Shown here one piece after another: positions 23,048 through 32,363 of a stretch of 64,000 nucleotides of DNA. Both the position numbers and the translations under genes were made by a program. The notes below the pieces were generated by a model. That model did no database searches, was not told the origin of the DNA, and saw nothing but the letters and a program-made list of their open reading frames with translations. Each line of letters opens with the position of its first letter. Positions within the stretch are counted from its first letter, which is position 1. This stretch comes from Fomitopsis serialis (lineage: Eukaryota > Basidiomycota > Agaricomycetes > Polyporales > Fomitopsidaceae). The DNA lies in NCBI RefSeq assembly GCF_022376445.1, contig NW_025955052.1:62001-126000 (forward strand), in the 5' to 3' direction.

Positions 23048-23399
23048 ATCGCCCTCATCTGCCTTTTGAACACTGACAACTGCCACATTGCGCGGGCGAC
23101 GCGAAGCTCCTTGTCCTATGGCGCTAGCCATCCTATTCGTTGAACTTGGTTGCGAGGGGAGACGCCGCGCTGCATGCTGCCGAGTCTTATGAGCCAGTGC
23201 ACTGTATCGGTAGATTAGTAGTTGGTTATTCAGAATGTACGAGCCCGGACCGCAGGCGTTGTAGGCCGTGCATAGGCATGTATCATTTATCTCTGAGCAA
23301 TATATAGCGCCCCCATGACCAACATGCTATCGTATGCTGCTAACTTAGCATGGGTACATATCAACTGAAGCGTACATATTGTAACCCACTGACCGCTCC
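23048..23399. other. Intergenic, left junction of the accessory block
   Basis: Unrelated to bystin intron 2. AT-richer than its surroundings near 23210-23360, consistent with the 3' flank of the kinase-like gene. No gene seen. Confidence 0.4.
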
Positions 23400-24569
23400 C
23401 TATGCCGCTGCGGCCCATATCTCATTCTCGGCAAGGTCGACATCCTCGTCATGGCTCTTCTTTATCTGTGGCCAGCGGTTCGACCAGTCATACATGCGTT
23501 CAAGCTCTTGCATATGCTTATCCCTCTCTTTCTGTAACTCGTTGAGCTCTGCTTCGAGCTCTGCTTCCGCTTCTGGGCCCGCCGCACGGTATTGGGAGAG
23601 GTCAATCCCAGTGACCTTCGCCAGCATCTCTTCTAGCGATAGATGTACCCATTCCCAGATGTCGATAATGGATTCGCGAATTTGGCGTATGGCTGTTCAG
23701 ATGGTCAACCGTTTCATCCTCCGGCGGTGGTGGACGAGACACTCACGGTAAACCCAATCAAGGTCGTTCGCGATCTTGATGAACTCTTGACAGACGAACT
23801 GTCTACCTCTCTGAGAGTGAACACCCCAAACTCTCCGAGAAATGTCCATTGGGACGCGACACTGATGTTCTTTAGCGTTGTCGAAATCTATGATGCAGGG
23901 CACTACATGCTCCGAGTCACCATCGCCTTCAAATTTGATGTGCCGAATCAGGATGTTCCCATTGTTCTCGGAGTAGTCGAAGATGTCTCCGTGCTCGACG
24001 CCAATCTTGTGCATACGTTGAACAATCGCAACAACTTCTCTCCTAGACAACAGGCGGGAGGCGTTGAGGTAAGCAACTCATAGCGATGCATGGAGTACCG
24101 TTTGATGCTTCACGAACCTGAATTGCCAAGACATATCCTTGATTGGCTTGTCCATCCGTCTACCACAGTCCTCCAGGAGCAAACAGGCCTCATCGAATCC
24201 TTGGGCACCAGTTGGCTCCGCTCGGAAGATTCCAAAACACTTTGGTATCAGGCTGCCTTGTAACTCCTCAAGATATTGATAGATGTGGTATTCGTGCTCG
24301 AGACGCATCAATGCACCATCCCCGCGAGCGATTTTGCAAATAACGGTGTTCGCCGTTTCCTCGTCCTTGGCCACTTCTGCAAGCCATGCTCTCAGGACGA
24401 CTGTCCTATTGGAACGGTACACTTCCTCCAGCCAGACGTCGCGGGCGAGTATATCGAGTATATGATCATTCGGCTTGTCCACCCGAGTGAAATGTGCGAA
24501 GTATTCTGATGCTGATAGTCGGTCCAAACGCTCAGTCGAGTCATTCCGAGCCTGGAAGTCGCTGGTCAT
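23400..24569 (-). CDS. Protein-kinase-like fold protein (basidiomycete accessory type)
   Basis: Starts at the ATG at 24569 (MTSDFQARNDSTERLDRLSA); an in-frame ATG at 24644 is less likely. The N-lobe has ANTVICKIAR (probable beta-3 lysine) and LEHEYHIYQYLEEL (alpha-C region), then CLLLEDCGRRM (hinge). After an intron at about 24070-24117 comes REVVAIVQRMHKIGVEHGDI with NGNILI (catalytic loop, HGD for HRD) and CIIDFDNA (DFD for DFG). The C-terminal exons give a tail with a coiled coil, EAEAELEAELNELQKERDKH, ending in EIWAAAA at 23400. Variant motifs resemble fungal phosphotransferase-like kinases. It lies inside the block bounded by the two bystin copies. Confidence 0.72.
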
Positions 24570-25200
24570 CTCGATGTGTTGTGTGCGGTGTAAGGCAGTG
24601 CGTCTGGGTCTGAGTGGTTGCTCCCTGCAGCCGTCAAGTAGCACAAGTTATATACCTCGGACTACAACAATACAACCGACAGTTCCATAAACATCATTAT
24701 GAAGGCGGCCTCCGTGCCCACACATCTCTGGTATGCTACGCGACAACGAACAGGAGGAGACAAAAGGGATATAGAGCATGTACTGCTAGGGCTTCGCTCT
24801 CAGTGACAACAAAAGGACGAAACAAATCAGCAAACACGCATGCATCTGCTGTTGACTCAGTCTGAAACATGTTTCAATCGCGGCATCAAACGACGAGTTG
24901 AAGTGGCACTGGCCGGTTCAGTATAGTAGAGAACAATAGTGCACTATTGTTATTGCTGTATGTGGGACTTGTAAGGTCCCGGCGCGCGCAAACACAGCAA
25001 TCGGTGATGGACGGGTGCCTGCCCTCGTCCTCGAGTCTGGCGCTGGAGCCGCTCACGCACAGCCCACTGCAAAATTGCTGCGCTCCGACGGACAACCGAC
25101 TGCCCTCGCAAGCGTGGGAAGTCTCGAGCTCATGCGTTTGTCAGGCAGTGTATCTCTTCGCTTACTTACATATCTTAGCACCAGTTACTCGAAGAACATC
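24570..25200. other. Intergenic, kinase promoter side
   Basis: About 630 bp with normal CpG content and no recognised gene. The composition changes toward CpG-poor after about 25200. Confidence 0.4.
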
Positions 25201-25612
25201 TTGCTGAGTGATGTTTATGTTGCTTCTTTCCGACTCGGATGTTTTGGCTCTCTTGCTCCACATCCATGTCCCACGGTTAACCCTTCTCATGATGCATGAT
25301 GCCAGACTCCCCCAACCTCTCAGCTTTCAGGCTAGCATGCCTCTATTCATTCCTTGCACACCTGTACAAGACAAATGCAGAGGTTGATTGATGGCATGTT
25401 CTATAAAATGTGCTTATTGTCTATCTGTCTATTATCTTCTGGAAACAGCAGTCTTTGTAAAATGTACAAGATATGCTTGATATGCTTGAAACAATTGCTC
25501 AGTAATTGTGTTTATTGTCTCTGAGGCCTCTCAGATCATACATCATGGCTAGCACTAAGGAGTACAATTAACAATTGTCTGTTTGTGGACATCAGAGACA
25601 GCCTTCATGCAC

Positions 25613-25622
25613 ATATATATAG
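25613..25622 (+). promoter_or_regulatory. TATA box of the PD-(D/E)XK-like gene
   Basis: An alternating TA run (ATATATATA) about 85 bp upstream of the ATG at 25706, well placed for a fungal core promoter. Confidence 0.45.
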
Positions 25623-25705
25623 GGGAGATATGCCTTGCACTGTCAATCAACATTCATTCCCACATCATCTCACTTTCATCACTACACCATACTCCAACTT
25701 CTTTC

Positions 25706-27106
25706 ATGGCAAAGAAACAGAAGAAACCACAGCAGTCTTCTGCAGGAGCTGTCAGAGAAACAAGATCCCAATCAGTCAAGCATAGTGAGTCTATCTCACT
25801 GATGCTCTTGAAGTGTACTATTGTGTTCACATCAGAACAAGTCCGGATCCCTTTATGGCCCAAACCACTGGCTTTTGTAGAGAATGACCCAAGTGCCACC
25901 AAGATCAAAACTATGCAAGAGCTCCTTGCTGTGTCCTTGCCACCAACAAGGCCAGCATATGAGACTGGGAGGCTTGAAGGAACCAAGCAGATGAACCAGG
26001 AGGAGAGGATGCTATACAATGAAACCACCAAGATGACAAAGGTTGTGTTCCTGAAAGACCTAGTCACACAAGCCCACACTGCTCTCTATGAGAAGTTGCA
26101 ATTATTGGACATCAAGGACACAACTGAAGATCTCCTTTATCTACTTGCCAGGATCCACCCATCTGTCATGGCTGCTGGACATAGCAAGATCATTCATTGT
26201 GAAGGAGAGACAGAGATGCGGGCCTACAACACATTATTCCGGCCAGCTCTGCTTGCAATTTGTGAAGCCCTCAAGAGAGCACAGACATCTGAAGAACATT
26301 GGCCAGATCTTGGGTCTGCCCCATCCTCAAAGGTCATACCTGATGGGCGATTGTGTTTGCGGGACCAAGCTGGTAAAGAGAAGTGTATACTCACCATTGA
26401 GTACAAGACTCCATTTGCAATGCTTTGCAAGGATGATGATACAGCAAGAGAGGCTAAACTGAGCCTTCTTTGGGAATTGCAATACATACCAACAAATGTC
26501 AAGATAGACTATGGACAAGCAATGCGATTTCTCTGGCCAACACCAGATGAATCCACAGCGGCATTAATAGGTGATGAGAAGGAGGCAGATCCACAGACTA
26601 GAATACTTATTCAGGTAAGGGGCACAATGATGATCACAAATTTAGTATTGACCATGTCTGCACAGGTGTGGACACAGATGGTGGTTGAAGAGTGCCATCT
26701 TGCTGTTCTCTCCTCAGAGGACATTACCATTTTTTTTGCCCGAGGCAAAGGGGAGAATCAAGACACACTCTATCTGTCACCACCATACACAAAGGACAGA
26801 TGCCCCTTGTATGCTGTGTACTGTTGGTTTGCAGTGGCATATGGTCTTGCTGATCTCAAGCTTCCTGACCCAGTGGTCAAATGGAAAGAGGAGGAGCTGA
26901 TAGCTATCACAGCATCAGGTATTACACCAAGGTACTACATCATTTATTATTATCATCCAATCTATGGTTGCTTAGTAAGATTTTTAGCACTCTATACAGC
27001 AGGCTATCACCTCAACCACATAAAGGCAAAGCTGTATCACACTCCAAGGCCAGCTGAGCAAGCCCAACAGAGCAAGGGGTTCAGAGATGAATGTATAAGC
27101 ACATAG
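25706..27106 (+). CDS. PD-(D/E)XK-nuclease-like protein of unknown function
   Basis: Starts at 25706 (MAKKQKKPQQSSAG); stop TAG 27104-27106. The centre shows the ordered signature of a PD-(D/E)XK nuclease fold: an acidic helix HCEGETEMRAYNTLF, then VIPDGRLCL (the PD), then CILTIEYKTPF (E-x-K). The C-terminal part contains WTQMVVEECHLAVLSSED and YAVYCWFAVAYGLADL, typical of a beta-sheet and helix continuation. Three introns are likely: 25785-25835 (51 nt), 26615-26665 (51 nt) and 26919-27002 (84 nt). All have GT-AG ends, are multiples of three, and contain no stop, so the whole locus reads open either way. No disabling change in spite of strong CpG loss. Nuclease activity is inference from the motif. 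Confidence 0.7.
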   Translation: MAKKQKKPQQSSAGAVRETRSQSVKHSESISLMLLKCTIVFTSEQVRIPLWPKPLAFVENDPSATKIKTMQELLAVSLPPTRPAYETGRLEGTKQMNQEERMLYNETTKMTKVVFLKDLVTQAHTALYEKLQLLDIKDTTEDLLYLLARIHPSVMAAGHSKIIHCEGETEMRAYNTLFRPALLAICEALKRAQTSEEHWPDLGSAPSSKVIPDGRLCLRDQAGKEKCILTIEYKTPFAMLCKDDDTAREAKLSLLWELQYIPTNVKIDYGQAMRFLWPTPDESTAALIGDEKEADPQTRILIQVRGTMMITNLVLTMSAQVWTQMVVEECHLAVLSSEDITIFFARGKGENQDTLYLSPPYTKDRCPLYAVYCWFAVAYGLADLKLPDPVVKWKEEELIAITASGITPRYYIIYYYHPIYGCLVRFLALYTAGYHLNHIKAKLYHTPRPAEQAQQSKGFRDECIST

Positions 27107-27310
27107 GCAATATTTAGCTACAACCCAATGTAGCACATGCAATGCTACCGCACACCATACCGAGTTTCTGGGGGCATACCAGAGAGATTGTCCCTGTTGA
27201 CACCATCTTTAAGTGATCAGAGGCAAGAAGCAGCTAGTAGCATCATGTGCAGTTTCAACAACATACACACTGAGACAGTAAGCTGCAGTTGTACCGCCAC
27301 CACTGTAAGG

Positions 27311-29060
27311 AAGTGATTTACATCCGCGCAAGGACGGAGCCGTACGTGAAGGTCACGATCGTCGACCCCGATGTGGCAGCAGCCTCAGCATCAGTGGCAG
27401 CAGTTATCGTCGCCGACACTGCTCGGTCTCAGAGAGGACAGACGTGGCCAAGGACGAGTTGACCGTCGCCGTCGTCACCTACGAGGACGTAATGCTTGTC
27501 GTGTTCGCCGCGTCAATGGGTATGGCAGAGGCGCTGTCCGCCGCGCTGGTGAATGTCACGGCGGCATTGATGTTGTCGGTCATGCTCGTCGACGTCGCAG
27601 ACACAGAGCTGCCCGTCTTCGCCGTCACCATCGTCTCTGCAAATCCTCCATCGGCGACGTGTCTGATGTCGAGTTGGCGCCCTCGCAAGCCGCACCGGTC
27701 GTCGAGAGGCCCGCGAGAATGTCCGACTTGGAGTCAATGAAGATCATGGCGGGGCCGGCGAGGAGGGTCCCCGAGCTGGCGGCACGGTCGACGATATCGT
27801 TCGGGAGCGTTCGGGAGCATTCTCGCCACAGGCAACGAACACCACTTTGGAGCCGTGAGGATCGTTGGAGGGTCGTTTCGATGGCCATCGACACAGAATT
27901 GGTAAAGCCACCGACCATGGCAAAATGTGTCACTGCCACTGTCAGTGACGCACATATGGTAAGGCACAGAGTCGGTAAGGTTACCTACGACGCAGAGCAG
28001 GTGCTGTTCGGACTGGACGTGTTGTTCGAGTTGATCCAGAGTTGTCGTTCTTGCTCTCATCCTTTGCCGACTTGGAGCTCTTGTGCTGCTGGAGGACTCG
28101 TACTAAGTCAGTTTGGAGGTAGCCGAGCTCTTTGGAGAAGCATCGCAGCTGCTTGCGCTCGCGTCCGCACTCGAGCTGGTACCGGTGCTGCCTCCGTCGT
28201 TGTCCCCGTTGTTGCCCTTGCAATACCTTGCGACGTGTCGCCTAGTTGCCGTTCAGGGCAGACGTGAAGGTGAGCGTGGTGCCGGGCGTGATAGAGCGAG
28301 TGTTTGAGACGGAAGTGCGGTGCTGGCCAAACATGTATCGTCAACGCGGGTCGCCATAGCATCCTTACGAAGGATATAACATGAAACACGGACCTATGAT
28401 GCTACTGATGATGATGATGAATGCATTTATATCACCGCAACAAGCAGACGTGCTAAGACGCAGTCCCGCCGTACAGCAGGCAAAGTCAGGTGTGGAGTGG
28501 TCGCGTTGATGCCAGTGTCGCAACCAGAGATGAAATCGCGCGCGATGACTAGTACTTCGTTTGGCGTTCCAATGTCGAATGCCTGGGGGATGAACGTCGC
28601 GTGGTCGACAAGATTGAGGACCGTCTGATGTCAAACCTTCCTGTCGGGATCGAGGCAGTAAAATGAAGATTGTACGTCCTGTGATGAGGTTGTTGGCTCC
28701 GAGGTATGCAGCGAGTCCAACGGTTTCAACTGTGCGACGGCGGGCGCCTTAGTAGCGACATCGGTCAGCGCGCTTGGAAAGTCAAGGCTGCGACCAAAGA
28801 CAGCATTCGCACCGAGAGACTTTAGGGTGTTTTATGAAGAAGGCCGTCATGACAGTTGGATGTATAGACAGACGCGTGGAGCCGTGCTCTCATATTCTCC
28901 AATCGCGGTGAATTGCTGCATAGTGACGTCGGCGTCGGCGAAGCCGGCAGTAATGAAGTCGCCTAGAACCTGATACTTGGAGCCCAGACAGGGCCTGCGA
29001 GTATATCGCACTAGGTCTTCCGTCAAGTACACCAACGAATTCTACACGCGACAGGCACAA
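27311..29060 (-). pseudogene. Decayed reverse-strand coding remnants, family not recognised
   Basis: CpG-rich again. Reading the minus strand gives protein-like pieces broken by stops and frame changes: LGANAVFGRSLDFPSALTDV and DHATFIPQAFDIGTPNEVLV near 28550-28830, KYQVLGDFITAGFADADVTM near 28900-28980, and GTLLAGPAMIFIDSKSDIL with a Ser/Thr/Ala-rich stretch between 27480 and 27780. They suggest one or two dead genes, perhaps a secreted protein given the Ser/Thr-rich part. I cannot assign a family. The long plus-strand frame at 27371-28267 is arginine-rich and looks like a shadow. Confidence 0.4.
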
Positions 29061-29883
29061 GTGGACCACCTCGCACCACACCACTAGTCGAGTCGAGACT
29101 GCACGATAGATACTCGCGCACCAGGTGTTGGAGGCCATGTTGCAGCCGGCGACGGTGAGTGTTGGCAAGAGAGAACAGGAGGCGATCAAGAGGAGCAGCG
29201 GGTGGCACTATGTAGATACAGACGGACATTGGGCGGCGATCGCCGGGCCAATCAGCAGCCTCCCTCAGCATCTTTTGCAGCGGCGCCGAGCGTCTTTCTC
29301 GTCCCTCGCCGCTCTGCCTGCAGGCCTTTCATCGCCGCTATCGCTCTACATCGCATCACAAGCCTGTCAGGAGTGCTCAAAACGTGCAAAAGCACTTATA
29401 AAACCTCACACGCGGCGTAGACATTCTCTTAGCACGATGCCGCGAGCAGCAAAACCGACCGGAAAGTCGAGACACGATCCTCTGCACGTACAGCTCGACG
29501 AGGATGAGGTTTACGCAAAGTACGGACGGCTGTCTCGCCCAGGGAAGCGGACAACATCAAAGGGGGCAGCGGACGAGGATGAGGACGACAGAGGGGTAAG
29601 CTGCTTATGCTTGTTCCCATGCGATGTTACGACTCGTCTCGACTCACACAGTTTTAGGTGATCCTGGACCCCAAGACCTCTAGGAAGATCTTTGAACTTG
29701 CGAAGGACCAACAGGAAGAGGTTGGCACTTGGGAGGACGACGAGGACGAGGAGGCAGAGGCAGAACGGCCAAGCTTCACTACTCCCCGGACTCAAGACGT
29801 CGATGAGGATGAGGAGGACGACCTGGATCGATATGAGCAAGACGAATACGAAGAGGAAGTCGAGGAGATTGTGAGTGTATCCT
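29061..29883 (+). repeat. Right copy of bystin 5' segmental duplication
   Basis: Partner of 22229-23047. This copy continues without break into the complete bystin gene, so it is the functional or restored one. Confidence 0.9.
29397..29403 (+). promoter_or_regulatory. TATA box of bystin
   Basis: TATAAAA 34-40 bp upstream of the bystin ATG, implying a very short leader. The matching site is damaged in the left copy. Confidence 0.5.
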
Positions 29884-31179
29884 GCTGCGCCCGGAGAGCA
29901 CCGCTCACCATAAGTAGGAGGTAGATGAGGGTGACCTGAAAACACTTGACGCACTTCTGCCCGCGAACGCCGGCGAGCGCAGAACATTAGCTGACATCAT
30001 CTTCGCAAAACTGGATGATATGGAATCTGGGAAGACAACCGTCATCCGGAAAGTCGCACAAGGTCGAACCGATTCCTCTCGCGTACCTTGCCTCAGTACT
30101 GACTTGCATTCTCGTTAGACCCTGACCGGGCGCCAGATCCTGCCGCCGGGCTCAACCCGAAAGTTGTCGAATTATACTCAAAGTACTTACACCATTCGTC
30201 GTAAATCCGTCTCTCCGCTAACCGTTCTCAACAGAGTCGGCGTCGTACTATCGCGATATAAATCGGGGCCCCTCCCCAAGCCCTTCAAAATTATACCCTC
30301 CCTCCCCGCCTGGGCGCGCATGCTTGCGCTCACGAAGCCAGAGGAGTGGACGCCCCAGGCATGCCACGCCGCGACGCGGATCTTTGTCTCGCAGATGAAG
30401 CCGCCACAGGCCCGCGTCTTCCTCGAGGGAGTGCTCCTCGACGCGATACGGGAAGACATCCGCTTGACGCGCGAGGGCGCGCGGAAGAACAAAAATCACC
30501 GGAAGCTGAACGTGCATTATTATGAAGCCATGAGGCGGGCGCTGTACAAGCCCGCGGCGTTCTTCAAGGGAATTGTGTTCCCTCTTCTGGGTGTAAGCAA
30601 GCCTCAGCATCAGTACCATATCCGAGACGATGACTGAACGCATCACTCACAGTCAGGGTGCACCCTCCAAGAAGCCGCGATCGTCGCCTCCGTGCTCGCC
30701 AAGGTCAAGGTGCCGCTCATGCACTCGGCCGCGGCGCTCATTCGGCTCGCAAACATGGACTACTCCGGGCCAAACTCGCTGTTCATACGCGTGCTGCTCG
30801 ACAAGAAGCACGCGCTGCCGTTCAAGGTCGTCGACGCGCTTGTCTTCCACTTCATCCGCCTTTCGAACACGTACAAGGCGCGGCGCGGGGGCGATGTGGA
30901 GACGCTCCCCGTGCTGTGGCACCAGTCGCTGCTCGTGTTTTGTCAGCGGTGAGACTTCATTTAGCTCCAGTTCCGGGAGGGTACTGAAGTACTGAATGCT
31001 TGGTTGTGACGGGCAGATACGCGTCGGATCTGACGCCTGACCAGAAGGATGCGTTGCTCGACGTCGCGCGGGTGACCTCTCACCCACAAATCAGCCCCGA
31101 GATCCGCAGAGAGCTGGTGAACTCGGTTGCGAGAGGAGATCTACGGCCGGATGCCGATGGAGACGTCTCTATGAGTTGA
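29437..31179 (+). CDS. ENP1: Bystin, 40S ribosome biogenesis factor
   Basis: Essential nucleolar and cytoplasmic factor for 18S rRNA processing and 40S maturation. Start ATG 29437 (MPRAAKPTGKSRHDPLHVQL), exon 1 to about 29596, exon 2 (ILDPKTSRKIFELAKDQQEE and a very acidic run), and exon 3 EVDEGDLKTLDALLPANAGE. A small exon (DPAAGLNPKVVELYSK) precedes the conserved bystin core: VGVVLSRYKSGPLPKPFKII, LEGVLLDAIREDIR, VHYYEAMRRALYKPAAFFKG. Further exons give CTLQEAAIVASVLAKVKVPL, IRVLLDKKHALPFKVVDAL and ASDLTPDQKDALLDVAR. Stop TGA 31177-31179 after DGDVSMS. Length and order match bystin (about 450 aa); no damage. Confidence 0.93.
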
Positions 31180-32363
31180 TGTGATGTATACAGTAGATCC
31201 GTGGTGAGCATGTGCTGTGCGTCACTGCGAGGATGGACTGTGCAGGGTTTACAGCGCCTAACATGTGAATCACTTGCTGTCCGACGACTTGAAGTACTTC
31301 GAGAGCTCGATTTAGACTGAGCTGATCGCATCGCGGTGGTAAGCTTCACAAGCCCGCACGTTATGTTCACGAGTACGTGCGAACGCTTCGGAAACCCACA
31401 CTTTCATCTTTGGCAGACTGGTAGACTGATTGCATTTTGTAGCAACACTCTGTGACAAGCAGTTCTACCGGTCATATAGACCCATGTTCACTCAGGTCCA
31501 CTCCTCTCCGAGTCAAGATGTTCGACTGCGCGTTGTAGACTCAGGCCAGCACCATTGATCCTCATCCAGGTAGACGGAGCGACGTTACGTAGATTGGCTA
31601 CCTGTGTCTCTACGTCGCATTGCCAATCGAGTCAGTCTCGCGGCTCCATTGTTCCTCGACTCGATGCTATGACACTCGTCTCCAAGTGCCGCCGTTAGAT
31701 TTGTGAGTCTTGACGCTCCCGTCGTGTCGTCGTGTCTGTCTCATTACGCCCATGAAGAGAGCTTCACAGTATGAGCATAGTTTACAGTGCTGATCAGCTG
31801 GCATCACAGTCAACCTGAGCTTCGATCGTTTCACTCACTCATGTCGGCAACATTGTCGTCTAGCATTGTCCCAATCCGGGGAGATGGATGCATTCGCAGG
31901 TGGCTACGACGCAATCGACGACAGAAGGGGAGGAGGAACATCGCATGTGTCTTCCGAGTCTTACACACAAGCGTCGAGCGCGCGAGCATACGCGTTCAAC
32001 GAGGAATGTGTGGTAGGACGCGCAGTAAGATCGTCCTTCGCAAACAAAACATTAAGACGAGACGCTAAGCAGATATCGATGCCTTGATGCAGGATGCTCC
32101 GAGCAAACATGTGGAACATATACATGCTGTACGCGCGAGCGAGCCCGGAGGCCAATGATGATCATCCTGTTGGCAGGATGAGGGTCATGGCGGATGGCGG
32201 CGTTGACGAAGTGTGGAGTGTAATTCGCAGTGCATGCATCATGCTTCGGTGAGTCATATCATACTTCATTTTCAGGAGCAAACACTGTGATCTACTATCG
32301 AGGTCCATGGTACAACGCAATCGCCATGGGCAAAAGTACGTGCATGTGGCATACACAATGCCT
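31180..32363. other. Convergent intergenic region without a recognised gene
   Basis: About 1.18 kb between the 3' ends of bystin and the minus-strand LRR-like gene. Only short unconvincing frames (e.g. 31866-32087 plus). No RNA gene seen. Confidence 0.4.

Larger units (their letters stand above)
25200..27310. other. CpG-depleted, AT-richer block
   Basis: Across roughly 2.1 kb CpG dinucleotides almost vanish: by eye about a dozen between 25700 and 27120, with many consecutive 60-base lines holding none. Flanking lines commonly hold five to nine. TG and CA are abundant, as expected from deamination of methylated cytosine. The right edge is sharp near 27310-27330. I found no convincing terminal repeats or target-site duplication. 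Confidence 0.8.

Noticed and set aside
23041..23070. Possible small inversion: the bases after the left bystin copy, read in reverse, resemble the start of bystin exon 3
   Set aside because: The match is about 14 of 17 bases and does not extend, so chance is a fair explanation.
27371..28267. 298-codon plus-strand frame
   Set aside because: Extremely arginine-rich and antiparallel to protein-like minus-strand pieces, so it is a shadow.
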